In this document: positions 18,238 to 27,588 of the stretch, in pieces
Numbering within the stretch: the stretch's first letter is position 1
Layout of the letters: each line of letters starts with the position of its first letter
Source: Streptomyces tropicalis
Lineage (GTDB): Bacteria; Actinomycetota; Actinomycetes; Streptomycetales; Streptomycetaceae
DNA length: 64,000 bases
Assembly: GCF_029269835.1 (NCBI RefSeq)
Contig: NZ_JARJBB010000009.1
Location: 186,001 to 250,000 of the forward strand
Direction: 5' to 3'
The notes under the pieces: model-generated
Databases searched by the model: none
What the model was told of the DNA's origin: nothing
The model's input: the letters and a program-made list of their open reading frames with translations, nothing else
Program-made: the position numbers and the translations under genes

Positions 18238-18786
18238 CTAGTCGAGGTCCAGGTCGTCCTTCGAGTACGCGAACACGTAGGGCACGCCCGCCTTCTCGGC
18301 GATCGCCTCGGCGGCGCCCGTCGCCCGGTCGACGATGGTGGCGACCGCGACGACCTCGGCACCGGCCTCGCGCAGCGCCTCGACCGCCGTGAGCACGGAA
18401 CCGCCGGTGGTGGAGGTGTCCTCGACCGCGAGGACGCGGCGGCCGGCGACCTCGGCGCCCTCGATCCGGCGCTGGAGGCCGTGCGCCTTGCCCGCCTTGC
18501 GGACCACGAACGCGTCCAGCGTCCGGCCGCGGGCGGCGGAGGCGTGCAGCATCGCGGTGGCCACCGGGTCCGCGCCCAGGGTGAGGCCGCCGACCGCGTC
18601 GAAGTCCAGGTCCGCGGTCAGGTCGAGCATGACCTGGCCGACCAGGGGCGCGGCCACCCCGTCGAGGGTGATGCGGCGCAGGTCGATGTAGTAGTCGGCC
18701 TCCTTGCCCGACGACAGCGTCACCGTGCCGTGCACCACGGCCTTGTCCTTGATCTGCTGGAGCAGCTCGCCCCGTACGTCACTCAT
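18238..18786 (-). CDS. pyrE: Orotate phosphoribosyltransferase
   Basis: A 182-residue type I phosphoribosyltransferase (EC 2.4.2.10) that converts orotate and PRPP to OMP in pyrimidine synthesis. Features: SSGKEADYYIDLRRI near residue 22, LGADPVATAMLHASA near 75, the Lys-rich flexible loop VVRKAGKAHG near 95, and the PRPP signature VLAVEDTSTTGGSV near 118. The start is ATG 18786. It lies 10 bases downstream of the aldose-epimerase-like gene on the same strand, so they probably form one transcript. Confidence 0.96.
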   Translation of the reverse strand: MSDVRGELLQQIKDKAVVHGTVTLSSGKEADYYIDLRRITLDGVAAPLVGQVMLDLTADLDFDAVGGLTLGADPVATAMLHASAARGRTLDAFVVRKAGKAHGLQRRIEGAEVAGRRVLAVEDTSTTGGSVLTAVEALREAGAEVVAVATIVDRATGAAEAIAEKAGVPYVFAYSKDDLDLD

Positions 18787-18796
18787 GGCAGCCAGC

Positions 18797-19594
18797 TTAG
18801 GGGCGGCGCCACGTCCAGGTCGTCGTGGCCTCCAGCGGCTCCAGCGGTGTGACCAGGCGCGGCCGGGTGTTCAGGCCGTCGGGCGGCCCGGTCTGCGGCT
18901 CCACGCACACCGCGGCCTCCTGCTCGTCGTAGACGACGACCCACTCCTCGGGGCTGGTCACCTTCAGTTCCAGCCAGCCGGGCCAGGTGAGGGTGACGTC
19001 GACGCCGCCGGGCATGCCGAAGCAGTCGTCCCAGGGGCCGGGCAGGGGGTCGAGGCGCTTGCCGGTGGGCAGGTGGTCGGCGCCGCGCTCCTCCTGCCAG
19101 GCGGGGCCGAAGTCGAGCCGGGCGTCCTCGGCGGCGGTCCCTCCCAGGTTGCGCCGGAACCACGGGTGCCACCCGATCTGCGCAGGGAAGGAGGAGCCGT
19201 ACGTCTCCACCGACATCGTCAGGGTCAGGGAGTCCTCCGTCAGGGCCACCACCTGGGTGACACGCCCCGGATAGGGCCACGGCTCGACCAGGTCGTACGT
19301 GAGGACCGCCTCGCTCCGGGAGGCGCGGGCCGTGCGCCAGGCGCCGTCCCGGACGGTGCCGTGGATGGCGTGCGGCGGGGAGTTGAGCGGCATCTGGTGG
19401 ACGGTGGCGCCGTCCATGAACCGGCCGTCGCGGATGCGGCCGCACCAGGGGACCATCGGGAAGCAGCCGAACCGCTCGCCCTGGCGGAGCAGTTCGAGGC
19501 CGCCGACGCGCAGCCCCCCGATCCGGCCCCCGTTGCCCGGCTGCACGGTCGCCTCCGCGTCGCCCGCGGTCAGCGTGATGTCTTCGTTGCTCAC
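18797..19594 (-). CDS. Aldose 1-epimerase family protein
   Basis: A 265-residue beta-sandwich protein of the galactose mutarotase family. Landmarks: FPMVPWCGRIRDGRF near residue 43, the His in HAIHGTVRDGAW near 77, IGWHPWFRRNLGG near 145, and the catalytic Glu region VYDEQEAAVCVEPQTGPPDG near 225. It interconverts alpha and beta anomers of an aldose or sugar phosphate; the exact sugar is unknown. The start is ATG 19594. It is followed 10 bases later by pyrE. Confidence 0.9.
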   Translation of the reverse strand: MSNEDITLTAGDAEATVQPGNGGRIGGLRVGGLELLRQGERFGCFPMVPWCGRIRDGRFMDGATVHQMPLNSPPHAIHGTVRDGAWRTARASRSEAVLTYDLVEPWPYPGRVTQVVALTEDSLTLTMSVETYGSSFPAQIGWHPWFRRNLGGTAAEDARLDFGPAWQEERGADHLPTGKRLDPLPGPWDDCFGMPGGVDVTLTWPGWLELKVTSPEEWVVVYDEQEAAVCVEPQTGPPDGLNTRPRLVTPLEPLEATTTWTWRRP

Positions 19595-19696
19595 GCCACG
19601 AGGCTACTGGGCCGATCAAGAAGGCGGGATACGCCCGGTCCGTGCGGCGTCCGGCGGCGGACCGGTGTCGACGGGCCGTCGGCGAGGCGCCCCGGT

Positions 19697-20707
19697 TCAG
19701 CGGCGGCGGCGCAGCGCGCGGCCGACCACGATCGCGGACGCCACCACCAGGGCCGCCGCAGGGGCCGCCCAGCGCAGGGTGGGGCTGGTGGAGACGGTGA
19801 GCGGGGCGGGCACCGGCGCGTAACGGCCGCGGGGCGGGGCGTGGTCCACCTCCTCGGCGCTGCGGCCGATCATCGTGCGCCGTGCGTGGGCCGCCTCGGC
19901 GGGCGGCTCGCCCGCACCCGTGAAATCCTCGGCCCGCGCCGGTCCGGCACCACCGCCGGCCCGGCCCCGGGACACCTCCCCGGCACCCGGCCCGGCCCCG
20001 GTGTCCGCGTCCGCGTCCGCGTCCGCGGCAGTGTCCTTGTCCTTGTCCTTGTCCATCTCCGGCTCCGGCGTCGCTTCCGTTTCCGTTTCCGCGGGAGCCG
20101 CGTCCCCGTCGGACCCCCCGTCTCCTTCCGCCCCACCGGCCCCGTCCCCCTCGGCGGAGTCGGATGCCGCAGCGGGACCGGACGGCTCGGCGGCGTCGGG
20201 CGTCCCGGCCGGGCCGACCGGCTCGGCGGGCCCCGCGGCCCCGGCGGGCCCGGCCGCCCCCTCCGCCCGTTCCGTCTCCGCCGTTCCCGTCCCCGCGGCC
20301 AGGTTTTCCGCGAAACGGTTCAGCAGGCGGGTGCCCGCCGAGTGCACCGCGTCCCGGGGCAGTTCGGCGACGCGGCCGTCGGCGGTCGCGGTGCCCGAGA
20401 CGGCGAGGACGCAGCCCCCTTCGGCGTCCCGCACCCGCAGGATCAGCGCGAGCGTGACCGAGCCGGTGCCGCGGGACTCCGCCGCGTCGCCCGTCACGTC
20501 GGTCCCGCCGTCGTCGCGGGCCGTCAGGCGGACGGCGCCGCGGTAGGTGATGGAGTGGCCGCCGACGCGCACCTTCAGGCGCCCCGCGACCGGGTCGGCG
20601 CCCGGGTCCTGCTGGAGCCCCGGGACCGCCCGGGCCACCTGTGCGGGGTCGGCGAGCGCCACCCGCAGCAGCCGGGCCGGGACCGGGACGAACACCTGGT
20701 GCTCCAT
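19697..20707 (-). CDS. CoxG/SRPBCC-domain protein with long linker and C-terminal membrane anchor
   Basis: A 336-residue protein. Residues 1-145 form an SRPBCC fold of the CoxG (carbon-monoxide dehydrogenase subunit G) family: MEHQVFVPVPA start, LADPAQVARAVPGLQ, LKVRVGGHSITYRGAVR. Then about 130 residues of extreme low complexity (Ala/Gly/Glu/Asp with DKDKDKD and DADADAD) and a C-terminal membrane segment (WAAPAAALVVASAIVVG) with an RRRR end, which would anchor it with the tail inside. CoxG proteins recruit enzymes to the membrane or bind isoprenoid lipids. No CO dehydrogenase genes are near. The start is ATG 20707. Confidence 0.84.
   Translation of the reverse strand: MEHQVFVPVPARLLRVALADPAQVARAVPGLQQDPGADPVAGRLKVRVGGHSITYRGAVRLTARDDGGTDVTGDAAESRGTGSVTLALILRVRDAEGGCVLAVSGTATADGRVAELPRDAVHSAGTRLLNRFAENLAAGTGTAETERAEGAAGPAGAAGPAEPVGPAGTPDAAEPSGPAAASDSAEGDGAGGAEGDGGSDGDAAPAETETEATPEPEMDKDKDKDTAADADADADTGAGPGAGEVSRGRAGGGAGPARAEDFTGAGEPPAEAAHARRTMIGRSAEEVDHAPPRGRYAPVPAPLTVSTSPTLRWAAPAAALVVASAIVVGRALRRRR
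20001..20058. repeat. Coding microsatellite in the CoxG-like gene
   Basis: Tandem six-base units (GTCCGC repeated about four times around 20001-20030, then CCTTGT/TCCTTG repeated about four times around 20034-20055) encode the Asp-Ala and Asp-Lys runs. They are prone to slippage in six-base steps, which would keep the reading frame. Confidence 0.75.
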
Positions 20708-20850
20708 GTCAGCCGAGGGTACCCAGTTTGCGCGCCGGGGATACGTTCCCGGCGCCATCGGTCCGGCCGGTGTTGGTGCGGCCCCCGCGGCGTCCGGCAC
20801 CCTCCCCGGCCGCCGCCCCGCACCGCCCACGTCCCCTGTCCGGCGCCCCG

Positions 20851-22488
20851 TCAGTCCCCGTACCGCGGATGCACCAGGGTCGACGGGGGCAGACCCGCCA
20901 CCCGGGTGCGGTCCGCGGCGCGCGCGTCGGCGGCGAGCACGGCCGGGGTGAGCGTGGCGGGCCGCGGGGCGCCCGGGTCCGGGCGGAGGCCGGGCGGGGT
21001 CCGGGCGGCGAGGACGAAGCCCCAGTCGCCGGGTCCGCGGGAGGCCGCCGCCCCGCGGGCGGGCGCGGCGGCGGGGCCCGCGCCGGGCCCGGGGACGCGG
21101 TAGGGGGCGGTGCGCAGCCCGGCGGCGCGGATCGTCGCCTCGACCGTCCAGAACACCCGCGGCCGGGAGGCGACCGGACCGGCGTGGACGACCAGCCGCC
21201 CGTCCGCGGCCAGGGCCCGCCGGGCCAGCCCGTAGAACTCCTGCGCGTAGAGCTTGGTGCTGTCGGTGACGGACGGGTCGGGCAGGTCCTCGATGACCAC
21301 GTCGTAGGAGGCCGGGGGCGTCCCGCGCAGCCGGCCGAAGGCGTCGGCCGCGACCGCGTGGACGCGCGGGTCGGCGTACGCGTGGCCGTTGAGCCGTGCG
21401 AGGGCCGGATCGGTGCGGGCCAGGCGGAGGACGCCCGGGTCGGGCTCGACGACGTCGACCCGCCGGACGCCCCGGTGGCGCAGGACCTCGCGCACGGCCA
21501 GCCCGTCGCCGCCGAGGACCAGCACGCGGGCGTGGGGTCCGGCCATGACGGGGCGGACGAGCGCCTCGTGGTAGCGGCGCTCGCCGGGGCCGCCGGCCCG
21601 CAGCCGCCCGTCGAGGTAGAGGTCCAGGGGCCGCCCGCCGCTGCCGCCGGTGAGGACCACCTCCTCGGAGCCGGTGCGCGGTGCCACGCGGGCCTCCGCC
21701 CCGTAGACCGCGTGCCGGGCGGCGCGTTCGAAGTCGTCGACCAGGGCGGCGGCCGAGGCGAGCAGGCCGAGCACGGCGAGGTTCGCGGTGAGCAGCAGCC
21801 GGCGGCCGCGCGGGGTGAGGTCCCGCCGGAACAGGCCGAGCACGAGGGCGCCGCCGGCGACCACGTTGACCGCGCCGGTGAGCAGCGCGCCGGTCAGCTG
21901 GCCGAACATCGGCAGCAGCAGGAAGGGGAAGGCGAGGCCTCCGACGAGGGCGCCGACGTAGTCCGCGGCGAACAGGTCGGCGACGGCGCCGCCCGCGTCC
22001 TGGCGCCGGATGCGCTGGATGAGTTCCATCAGCAGCGGCACCTCGGCGCCGATCAGCAGGCCCATGGCGAGGGAGAGGGCGACCAGCAGGCAGCGCGGCC
22101 CGTCCGCCCACATGCCGCCCCAGCCGCCGGTCCAGGCGAAGACGGCGTACAGCGCCATCGCGCTGCAGCCGCCGACGAGCGCGAGCACCGCCTCGACCGC
22201 GCCGAACGCGCCGGCGGCGTGCCAGCGCAGCCGCTTGGCCAGCAGTGAGCCGATGCCCATGGCGAAGACCATGACGGACAGCACCACGGACGCCTGGGTG
22301 ACCGTGTCCCCGATCAAGTACGAGGCGAGAGCGACGAGTTCGAGCTCGTACACCAGTCCGCAGGCCGCACAGACGAAGACGCCCGCGAGGACGAGGAACC
22401 TGCCGGTTCCCGGCCGGACGGGCAGCGTCGCGGGTCCGCCCCAGGGCGGTGCCGGGCAGGGCGGGGCCGGGGCGTGGTGTTCGATCAC
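20851..22488 (-). CDS. Membrane-fused spermidine synthase-like protein
   Basis: A 545-residue protein. The N-terminal about 230 residues carry about seven membrane segments, and the C-terminal about 300 residues form a polyamine aminopropyltransferase (SpeE) domain: the SAM-binding motif VLVLGGDGLAVREVLRH near residue 315, VVEPDP near 340, DAFGRL near 385 and VVIEDLPDPS near 400 with the catalytic-type acidic pair. In actinomycetes such fusions are common and are not always true spermidine synthases. The Ala/Pro-rich insertion near 470 is low complexity. The start GTG/ATG is at 22488. The role in polyamine metabolism is inferred from the domain. Confidence 0.87.
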   Translation of the reverse strand: MIEHHAPAPPCPAPPWGGPATLPVRPGTGRFLVLAGVFVCAACGLVYELELVALASYLIGDTVTQASVVLSVMVFAMGIGSLLAKRLRWHAAGAFGAVEAVLALVGGCSAMALYAVFAWTGGWGGMWADGPRCLLVALSLAMGLLIGAEVPLLMELIQRIRRQDAGGAVADLFAADYVGALVGGLAFPFLLLPMFGQLTGALLTGAVNVVAGGALVLGLFRRDLTPRGRRLLLTANLAVLGLLASAAALVDDFERAARHAVYGAEARVAPRTGSEEVVLTGGSGGRPLDLYLDGRLRAGGPGERRYHEALVRPVMAGPHARVLVLGGDGLAVREVLRHRGVRRVDVVEPDPGVLRLARTDPALARLNGHAYADPRVHAVAADAFGRLRGTPPASYDVVIEDLPDPSVTDSTKLYAQEFYGLARRALAADGRLVVHAGPVASRPRVFWTVEATIRAAGLRTAPYRVPGPGAGPAAAPARGAAASRGPGDWGFVLAARTPPGLRPDPGAPRPATLTPAVLAADARAADRTRVAGLPPSTLVHPRYGD

Positions 22489-22576
22489 GACTGCGACGTT
22501 ACGTCACGGCCGTGGCACGCTTCGTCACCCACACGTGTGGAATAAGAGGCGCCTGGGGCACGGGAGTTTGAACGGC

Positions 22577-23104
22577 TCAATGTGCTCGCGCCAGCGCCGA
22601 CCGGCGCGCCCCGACGGTGGTACGGGTGGCCACCAGTTGGCCGTCCTGCGGGTAGGCGTGCCAGGTCCGCCAGTGCACCTGGCCGCCGTGCCGCTGCGCG
22701 AGCATCGCCGTGAACGCGTGCGGGCTGCCCGGGAACACCCCGGCCAGGCCGTGCGGATGGTCGCAGACGAGGGCGAGCAGTTCCTGGGCGCGGCCGGCGA
22801 AGGACCCCGGGGACAACTTCTCGACGCGGGCGGCGAACTCGTACTCCCAGTCGTCGACCCGCTTGGCGACCCCGAGCGGCAGCGGCGTGCTGGAGCCCGA
22901 GATGCAGGCGACCGTCTCCGAGCAGATGCCCCGCTCCTCTTCGAGGAGCACCTGGTGGGACGCGCCCAGCAGTCTCAACTGGACTCTCACGCCTTCCAGT
23001 TCGAGGTCGAGCGTGGCCAGCGCAGGGAGCGGCTCACGCCCCAGAGCCCAGGCGAGGTCGGCCGCGCGCGTGTCGGTGTAGGAGGTCTTCAGGGTCGTGA
23101 GCAT
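22577..23104 (-). CDS. DUF2617 family protein
   Basis: A 175-residue soluble protein typical of actinobacterial DUF2617: LTTLKTSYTDTRAADLAWAL at the start, LGASHQVLLEEE near 47, WEYEFAARVEKLSP near 87, and HAFTAMLAQRHGGQVHWRTW near 125. The function is unknown. It sits directly upstream of the membrane spermidine-synthase gene on the same strand (88 bases), an arrangement that suggests co-expression. The start is ATG 23104. Confidence 0.88.
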   Translation of the reverse strand: MLTTLKTSYTDTRAADLAWALGREPLPALATLDLELEGVRVQLRLLGASHQVLLEEERGICSETVACISGSSTPLPLGVAKRVDDWEYEFAARVEKLSPGSFAGRAQELLALVCDHPHGLAGVFPGSPHAFTAMLAQRHGGQVHWRTWHAYPQDGQLVATRTTVGARRSALARAH

Positions 23105-23448
23105 GGATCGGCTCCGCTTGCACGCAAAGAATGAAGAAAGGGGAGGTGTGGGGCCGACGCACCCCGGTCGACACAGGGGGACGGCCCGGTCAGCCCAGTT
23201 CAGGAAGGGGTGCGGGGCGTCCGAGGGGCTGCGTCGGTGATGTAGAGGGAATCATGGACGGCGGTTTCGCCACAGCGTTTTTACCCAACTTCGTGGGGTT
23301 TCCATCCCCTAGAGGGCCCCACAGCTCAACTGTTCAACCATCAGGTGCGCCGGCGCACACCGGCCTGCGACCGGGCGCCCGCCCGGAGTGCTCTCCCGGC
23401 GGGCGCCCGCGCGGATGCGGCTCCCCCTGGGAGCCGGGCTGCCCCGTG

Positions 23449-23766
23449 TCAGCTGCCTCCGCCGCATCCGCCCCCGCAGCCCGAACCCCCTCCGCAGGAG
23501 GATCCGCCGCCGCAGGAGGAGTGACCCCCGCAGGAGTGGTGCCCGCCGCCGTGGTGGCCACCGCCGTGGTGTCCGCCCGACGACGAGCCGCCGCCGTCCC
23601 CCGCGGCCCACCAGGCGCCGCTCGCGCCGCCGGACCCGGCGGAGGCCGACGAGCTGCGCGATCCCTTCCGCAGGGACGTTCCGTGAAGCGTGCGCCGGCG
23701 GGAGGTCAACGCCGCGCGCACCGCCACGAGTCCCACCAGCACTGCCAGGGCGATGCCGACGATCAT
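23449..23766 (-). CDS. Small membrane protein with Gly/His/Cys-rich tail
   Basis: A 105-residue protein with a clear AAAGGAGG before ATG 23766. One N-terminal membrane segment (MIVGIALAVLVGLVAVRAAL) is followed by a basic stretch (TSRRRTLHGTSLRKGSRS) and a tail of about 45 residues made almost only of Gly, His, Ser and Cys: repeated GGGHH units followed by SCGGHSSCGGG-type units with eight Cys. The tail could coordinate metals or form disulfides; this is inference from composition. Similar Gly-Cys tails end several Streptomyces membrane proteins of unknown role. Confidence 0.75.
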   Translation of the reverse strand: MIVGIALAVLVGLVAVRAALTSRRRTLHGTSLRKGSRSSSASAGSGGASGAWWAAGDGGGSSSGGHHGGGHHGGGHHSCGGHSSCGGGSSCGGGSGCGGGCGGGS

Positions 23767-24122
23767 GACGTCACCCTCCTTTCCGCGCGTCCCGCGAGGC
23801 GGCCCCCCGTGGGCGCCCCGTGCGCTGCGTGACGGGGGGATGCCCGGCCGCCGCGCGGGCCAAAGCACACTTGAGGAACTTCTGAGGGTCGACGCCAGGA
23901 AAACGCCCCTGACCTGCACAGAAGAGCAGATCGACGGCCGTCGGGGTCTCACCGGGTCGCCACACGGTCCCGCTCCCCCTTGGGCGCCGAGTCGGTCGAG
24001 GATGACTGCGCCTGAGCGCTTCAGTTGACGAGTGGGCCGTTCTCCGGCGGGGCTGCTCCGAACCGGCGGCTGCTACCGTGCCGCCTGATCGGCGGGGAGC
24101 CGGCTGCGCGGTGGGAGGCGGA
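23767..24122. other. Divergent intergenic region without recognised gene
   Basis: About 355 bases between the divergent Cys-tail peptide gene and the TauE-type permease. It must contain both promoters. I see no RNA gene or credible small ORF. Confidence 0.5.
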
Positions 24123-24845
24123 ATGGCCACGGTCCCGGTGTTCCTGATCTTTGCCGTGGCGGCCTTCGCCCAGTCGGTGACCGGGTTCGGATTCGCCCTG
24201 GTCGCCGTCCCCCTGCTCGGATCAGTCATCGATCCCAAGGCCGCCGTGGTGACGGTCGGAGAGGTCAGCCTCCTCCTGACCACCGCCACCGCGATGGCCG
24301 ACCACCGCCATGTGCGCTGGCCGGTCGCGCTGGCGTTCTCCGGGACAGCCCTGCTCGGCATGCCCCTGGGGCTGCTCGTCCTGTCCGAGGTGTCGGCGTC
24401 GACGCTGACCGCGCTGATCGCCGTGGTGGTGACGGGGTGTGCCGCCATCGTCTGGCGCGGGTGGAAGTTGGAGCCGACACCGCTGAGGGTCGGCGCCGTC
24501 GGAGCGCTTTCGGGCCTGCTCCTGACCGCCACCGGTACCTACGGTCCGCCCCTGGCGACGGCCGTCCGCACGTTCGGCCTGGAGCCGCGGGCCTTCCGCG
24601 CCACCCTCGCGGCGGTGTTCACCTTCAGTGGGGCACTGGGCGTCGCCGGGTTCTTCTGGTCCGGCGAAGCGAGCCGAAGCACCTGGCAGCTGTGCCTGGT
24701 CGGCGGGCTTGCCAGCGCGATCGGAGGATGGACCGGAAGCCGGGTACTGAGCTCCCTCGACGGAGCACACTTCCGCAGGATCGTTCTCGGCGCGCTCCTT
24801 CTCAGCGCCGCAGTGGCACTTGCCCGGGCAAGCACGCTCCTGTGA
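24123..24845 (+). CDS. TauE/SafE-family sulfite exporter-like permease
   Basis: A 240-residue permease with about eight membrane segments. The first is FAVAAFAQSVTGFGFALVAVPLL, the classic DUF81 first repeat. The second half repeats the pattern with GALSGLLLTATGTYGPPLATA near residue 125 and GWTGSRVLSSL near 205. The family moves sulfur-containing or organic anions. The start is ATG 24123 with GGGAGG upstream; an in-frame ATG at 24078 is less likely. No associated sulfur gene is near, so the substrate is open. Confidence 0.9.
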   Translation: MATVPVFLIFAVAAFAQSVTGFGFALVAVPLLGSVIDPKAAVVTVGEVSLLLTTATAMADHRHVRWPVALAFSGTALLGMPLGLLVLSEVSASTLTALIAVVVTGCAAIVWRGWKLEPTPLRVGAVGALSGLLLTATGTYGPPLATAVRTFGLEPRAFRATLAAVFTFSGALGVAGFFWSGEASRSTWQLCLVGGLASAIGGWTGSRVLSSLDGAHFRRIVLGALLLSAAVALARASTLL

Positions 24846-25138
24846 GGACGCACGTGCCGTCTGCGTCCGGGTGATCGATGAGCCACCGCACGGCTGCTGC
24901 CGCCCACCACGCAGCGAGCACGCATGCCGCCGTGGGGCTGCGGTGCGCCCGGGTCAGGAACGTGCGCTTCCCCACGATGTCCCCCTCCGTGCCGGACGAC
25001 CTCCACCCGCTGCTCCCCTGCGCACGGGCGGGGAGCGGCTCCTCCCCTGCTCCGAGGCGGTGCTCCGGGTGCCAGCACAGGTGCCCGTCGGCGAAGCGGT
25101 GTTGAGGAACCACAGAGCTTCGGCGCAGGATGGCCGCC

Positions 25139-26326
25139 ATGACCTCCAGCGCACGCCCGCCCCTGAACCGCCGGCTCACCGAGTTCGGGACGACGATCTT
25201 CGCCGAGATGTCCGCGCTCGCGGCCCGCACGGGCTCGATCAACCTGGGCCAGGGCTTCCCGGACACGGACGGCCCCGAGGAGATCCGCGAGGCGGCGGTG
25301 CGCGCGCTGCGGGACGGGCGCGGCAACCAGTACCCGCCGGGGCCGGGGGTCCCGGAGCTGCGCGCGGCGGTCGCGGCGCACCAGCGGCGCCGTTACGGCC
25401 TGGACTTCGACCCGGACACGGAGGTCCTGGTGACCGCGGGCGCCACGGAGGCCATCGCCGCCTCGCTGCTGGCGCTGCTGGAGCCCGGGGACGAGGTCGT
25501 CGCCCTGGAGCCGTACTACGACTCCTACGCGGCCTGCATCGCGATGGCGGGCGGGAAGCGGGTGCCGGTCACGCTGCGCCCGGACCCGGAGCGGGCCCGC
25601 TTCCGCCTCGACCTGGACGAGCTGCGCGACGCGGTCACCGACCGGACCCGCCTGCTGCTGGTCAACACCCCGCACAACCCGACCGGCACGGTCCTCACCC
25701 GCGAGGAGCTGACCGCGATCGCCGCGCTGGCGGTGGAGCGGGACCTGCTGGTCGTCACGGACGAGGTGTACGAGCACCTGGTCTTCGACGGCGCCGAGCA
25801 CGTGCCGATGGCGACCCTGCCCGGGATGCGCGAGCGCACGGTGACCATCGGCTCGGCGGGCAAGACCTTCTCCTTCACCGGCTGGAAGGTCGGCTGGATC
25901 ACCGGGCCCCCCGGCCTGGTCACGGCGGTGCGCTCGGCGAAGCAGTTCCTGACGTACGTGGCGTCCGGGCCGTTCCAGTACGCGGTGGCCGAGGCGCTGG
26001 GCATGCCGGACTCGTACTTCGACGCGTTCCGCGCCGACATGCGGACCAAGCGCGACCTGCTGGCGGGCGGCCTGGAGCAGGCGGGCTTCGCGGTCTACAG
26101 GCCGGCCGGCACGTACTTCGTCACCACCGACATCCGCCCCCTCGGCGAGAGCGACGGCTTCGCCTTCTGCCGCACGCTGCCCGAGCGCTGCGGGGTGGTC
26201 GCCATCCCGAACGCGGTCTTCTACGACCACCGCGAGGAGGGCGCCCCCTTCGTCCGCTTCGCCTTCTGCAAGCGGACGGACGTGCTGGAGGAGGCCGCGG
26301 CCCGGCTCAAGACCCTCGGGGGTTAG
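25139..26326 (+). CDS. PLP-dependent aminotransferase, class I/II
   Basis: A 395-residue fold-type I aminotransferase. Features: INLGQGFPDTDGPEEI near residue 35, NQYPPGPGVPELRAAVA near 63, VNTPHNPTGTVLT near 175, VVTDEVYEHLVFDG near 208, the PLP lysine in TIGSAGKTFSFTGWKVGW near 240, and the C-terminal Arg in GAPFVRFAFCK near 370. It resembles the methionine/kynurenine/N-succinyl-DAP aminotransferase group, which this sequence alone cannot resolve. ATG 25130 and 25139 are both possible starts; AGGA before the second favours it. Confidence 0.9.
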   Translation: MTSSARPPLNRRLTEFGTTIFAEMSALAARTGSINLGQGFPDTDGPEEIREAAVRALRDGRGNQYPPGPGVPELRAAVAAHQRRRYGLDFDPDTEVLVTAGATEAIAASLLALLEPGDEVVALEPYYDSYAACIAMAGGKRVPVTLRPDPERARFRLDLDELRDAVTDRTRLLLVNTPHNPTGTVLTREELTAIAALAVERDLLVVTDEVYEHLVFDGAEHVPMATLPGMRERTVTIGSAGKTFSFTGWKVGWITGPPGLVTAVRSAKQFLTYVASGPFQYAVAEALGMPDSYFDAFRADMRTKRDLLAGGLEQAGFAVYRPAGTYFVTTDIRPLGESDGFAFCRTLPERCGVVAIPNAVFYDHREEGAPFVRFAFCKRTDVLEEAAARLKTLGG

Positions 26327-26441
26327 CGGGGGGAGCGGGCGTCCGCCTCGGGCTCCGGGCGGACAGGACCGTGTATCCCTCGGGGAACTCGGTGTGCACG
26401 ATCGCGTCGACGGCTCATGGACGGCTCCTTCCCGTGTGTGG

Positions 26442-27371
26442 TCAGGACACGGCGGACAGTGCCTTGTCACCGGGCCCGGCGGTACGGCCATGGTGATGCC
26501 CCGGGGCTCCGGACCTGCATTCCCGGCAGTGGCCGGGCTCCGGTGCGCGGAAGGCGCGCTCGCAGCCGTCGCAGGTCTGGAACGGGTGCACGGCCGGTCG
26601 CCCCGTGACCTGTGGGTCCGGTGGCGCGGGCGGCGCGGGCAGCGGGGTCTCCCGGAGGCGGAAGGCGAGGATCCGCGCCGGACGGGTCAGGAGCTCGTCG
26701 GGGAGCCGTGCGGTCAGCAGCGCCGTGACCTGCGACGGTGCCACACCGGCCGCGAGCCACTGGGCGACGGCCGGCGCGAGACGCACGGCCTCCCGTCCGG
26801 ACAGGACGAGACGCGGATCGACGCGGCGGAGCGAGGTCAGGACGGCGAGCGCCCGGGGGTCGGCGTCGGCGAGCGAGGCCGGCTCCTGCGGCTCTTCCCC
26901 TGCCATGGTGGGCGACGCCTCGGCTGCGGTCGCCGGTGGGGGCGCGGCCTCCTCGGCGGCCGGAGACCTCCGGGGGCGGCGCGGCCCGGGCGGTCGCGGC
27001 GGCCCGTCCGGGGCCGGGCCGCCGCCCGGTACGTCGTGGACGTACGTGCGGGTGCGGATCCGCCCGGTGGGCAGGCGCTCGCGGCGGCGTTCCAGGTAGC
27101 CGGCGGCCTCGAGTTCCCGGAGCGCGCGCGAGATCAGGATCTCCCCCTCGGTGAAGTGCTCGCACAGGGCGGCGATGGTCACAGGAGAGCCGGTGGGCAG
27201 GGAGAGGATGTACACCGCCACGCCGACCGTGACGGCGCTCCCGCGCCGCTGGGCGAGGGCGTTGGCGACCACGGTGAAGTCGGCCGTGAGGCGGGTGCGT
27301 ACGTGGATCACGCCGGAGGTCGGAGCTCCGGCGTCGGCGCGCAGGCGCGCGTTAGACTGCGGGTCAGCCAT
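26442..27371 (-). CDS. Streptomycete helix-turn-helix protein with C-terminal zinc ribbon
   Basis: A 309-residue protein. The N-terminal winged HTH (about 15-105) has VVANALAQRRGSAVTVGVAV, then an ARsR/plasmid-Rep-like wing GYLERRRERLPTGRIRTRTY. A Pro/Ala-rich linker (110-165) follows, then a helical domain (170-260), and a C-terminal four-Cys zinc ribbon CDGCERAFRAPEPGHCRECR near 280. Proteins of this build are common, often multi-copy, in Streptomyces and of unknown function; DNA binding is inferred. The start is ATG 27371. It is transcribed alone and faces the aminotransferase gene. Confidence 0.82.
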   Translation of the reverse strand: MADPQSNARLRADAGAPTSGVIHVRTRLTADFTVVANALAQRRGSAVTVGVAVYILSLPTGSPVTIAALCEHFTEGEILISRALRELEAAGYLERRRERLPTGRIRTRTYVHDVPGGGPAPDGPPRPPGPRRPRRSPAAEEAAPPPATAAEASPTMAGEEPQEPASLADADPRALAVLTSLRRVDPRLVLSGREAVRLAPAVAQWLAAGVAPSQVTALLTARLPDELLTRPARILAFRLRETPLPAPPAPPDPQVTGRPAVHPFQTCDGCERAFRAPEPGHCRECRSGAPGHHHGRTAGPGDKALSAVS

Positions 27372-27588
27372 CGGGAAGTGGGTCTTCCTGAGCGGTCAGG
27401 CCCTCGATCGGGATTGCCGTCCCGGCCGGGGGCCGATCTGTCTGCGGTTGTCGCGGCGAACGTAGCCGTCCCCGTCCCACCCCTGCAAGCCGGTCACCCG
27501 GACGGGTGACGCCCGCCGTCCGGCGCGGGGAGGGTGGGTGGGCGGGTGGTTCTTTCCCCCGGTTCTTTCAGGAGGCCAGTGGCCCGCC

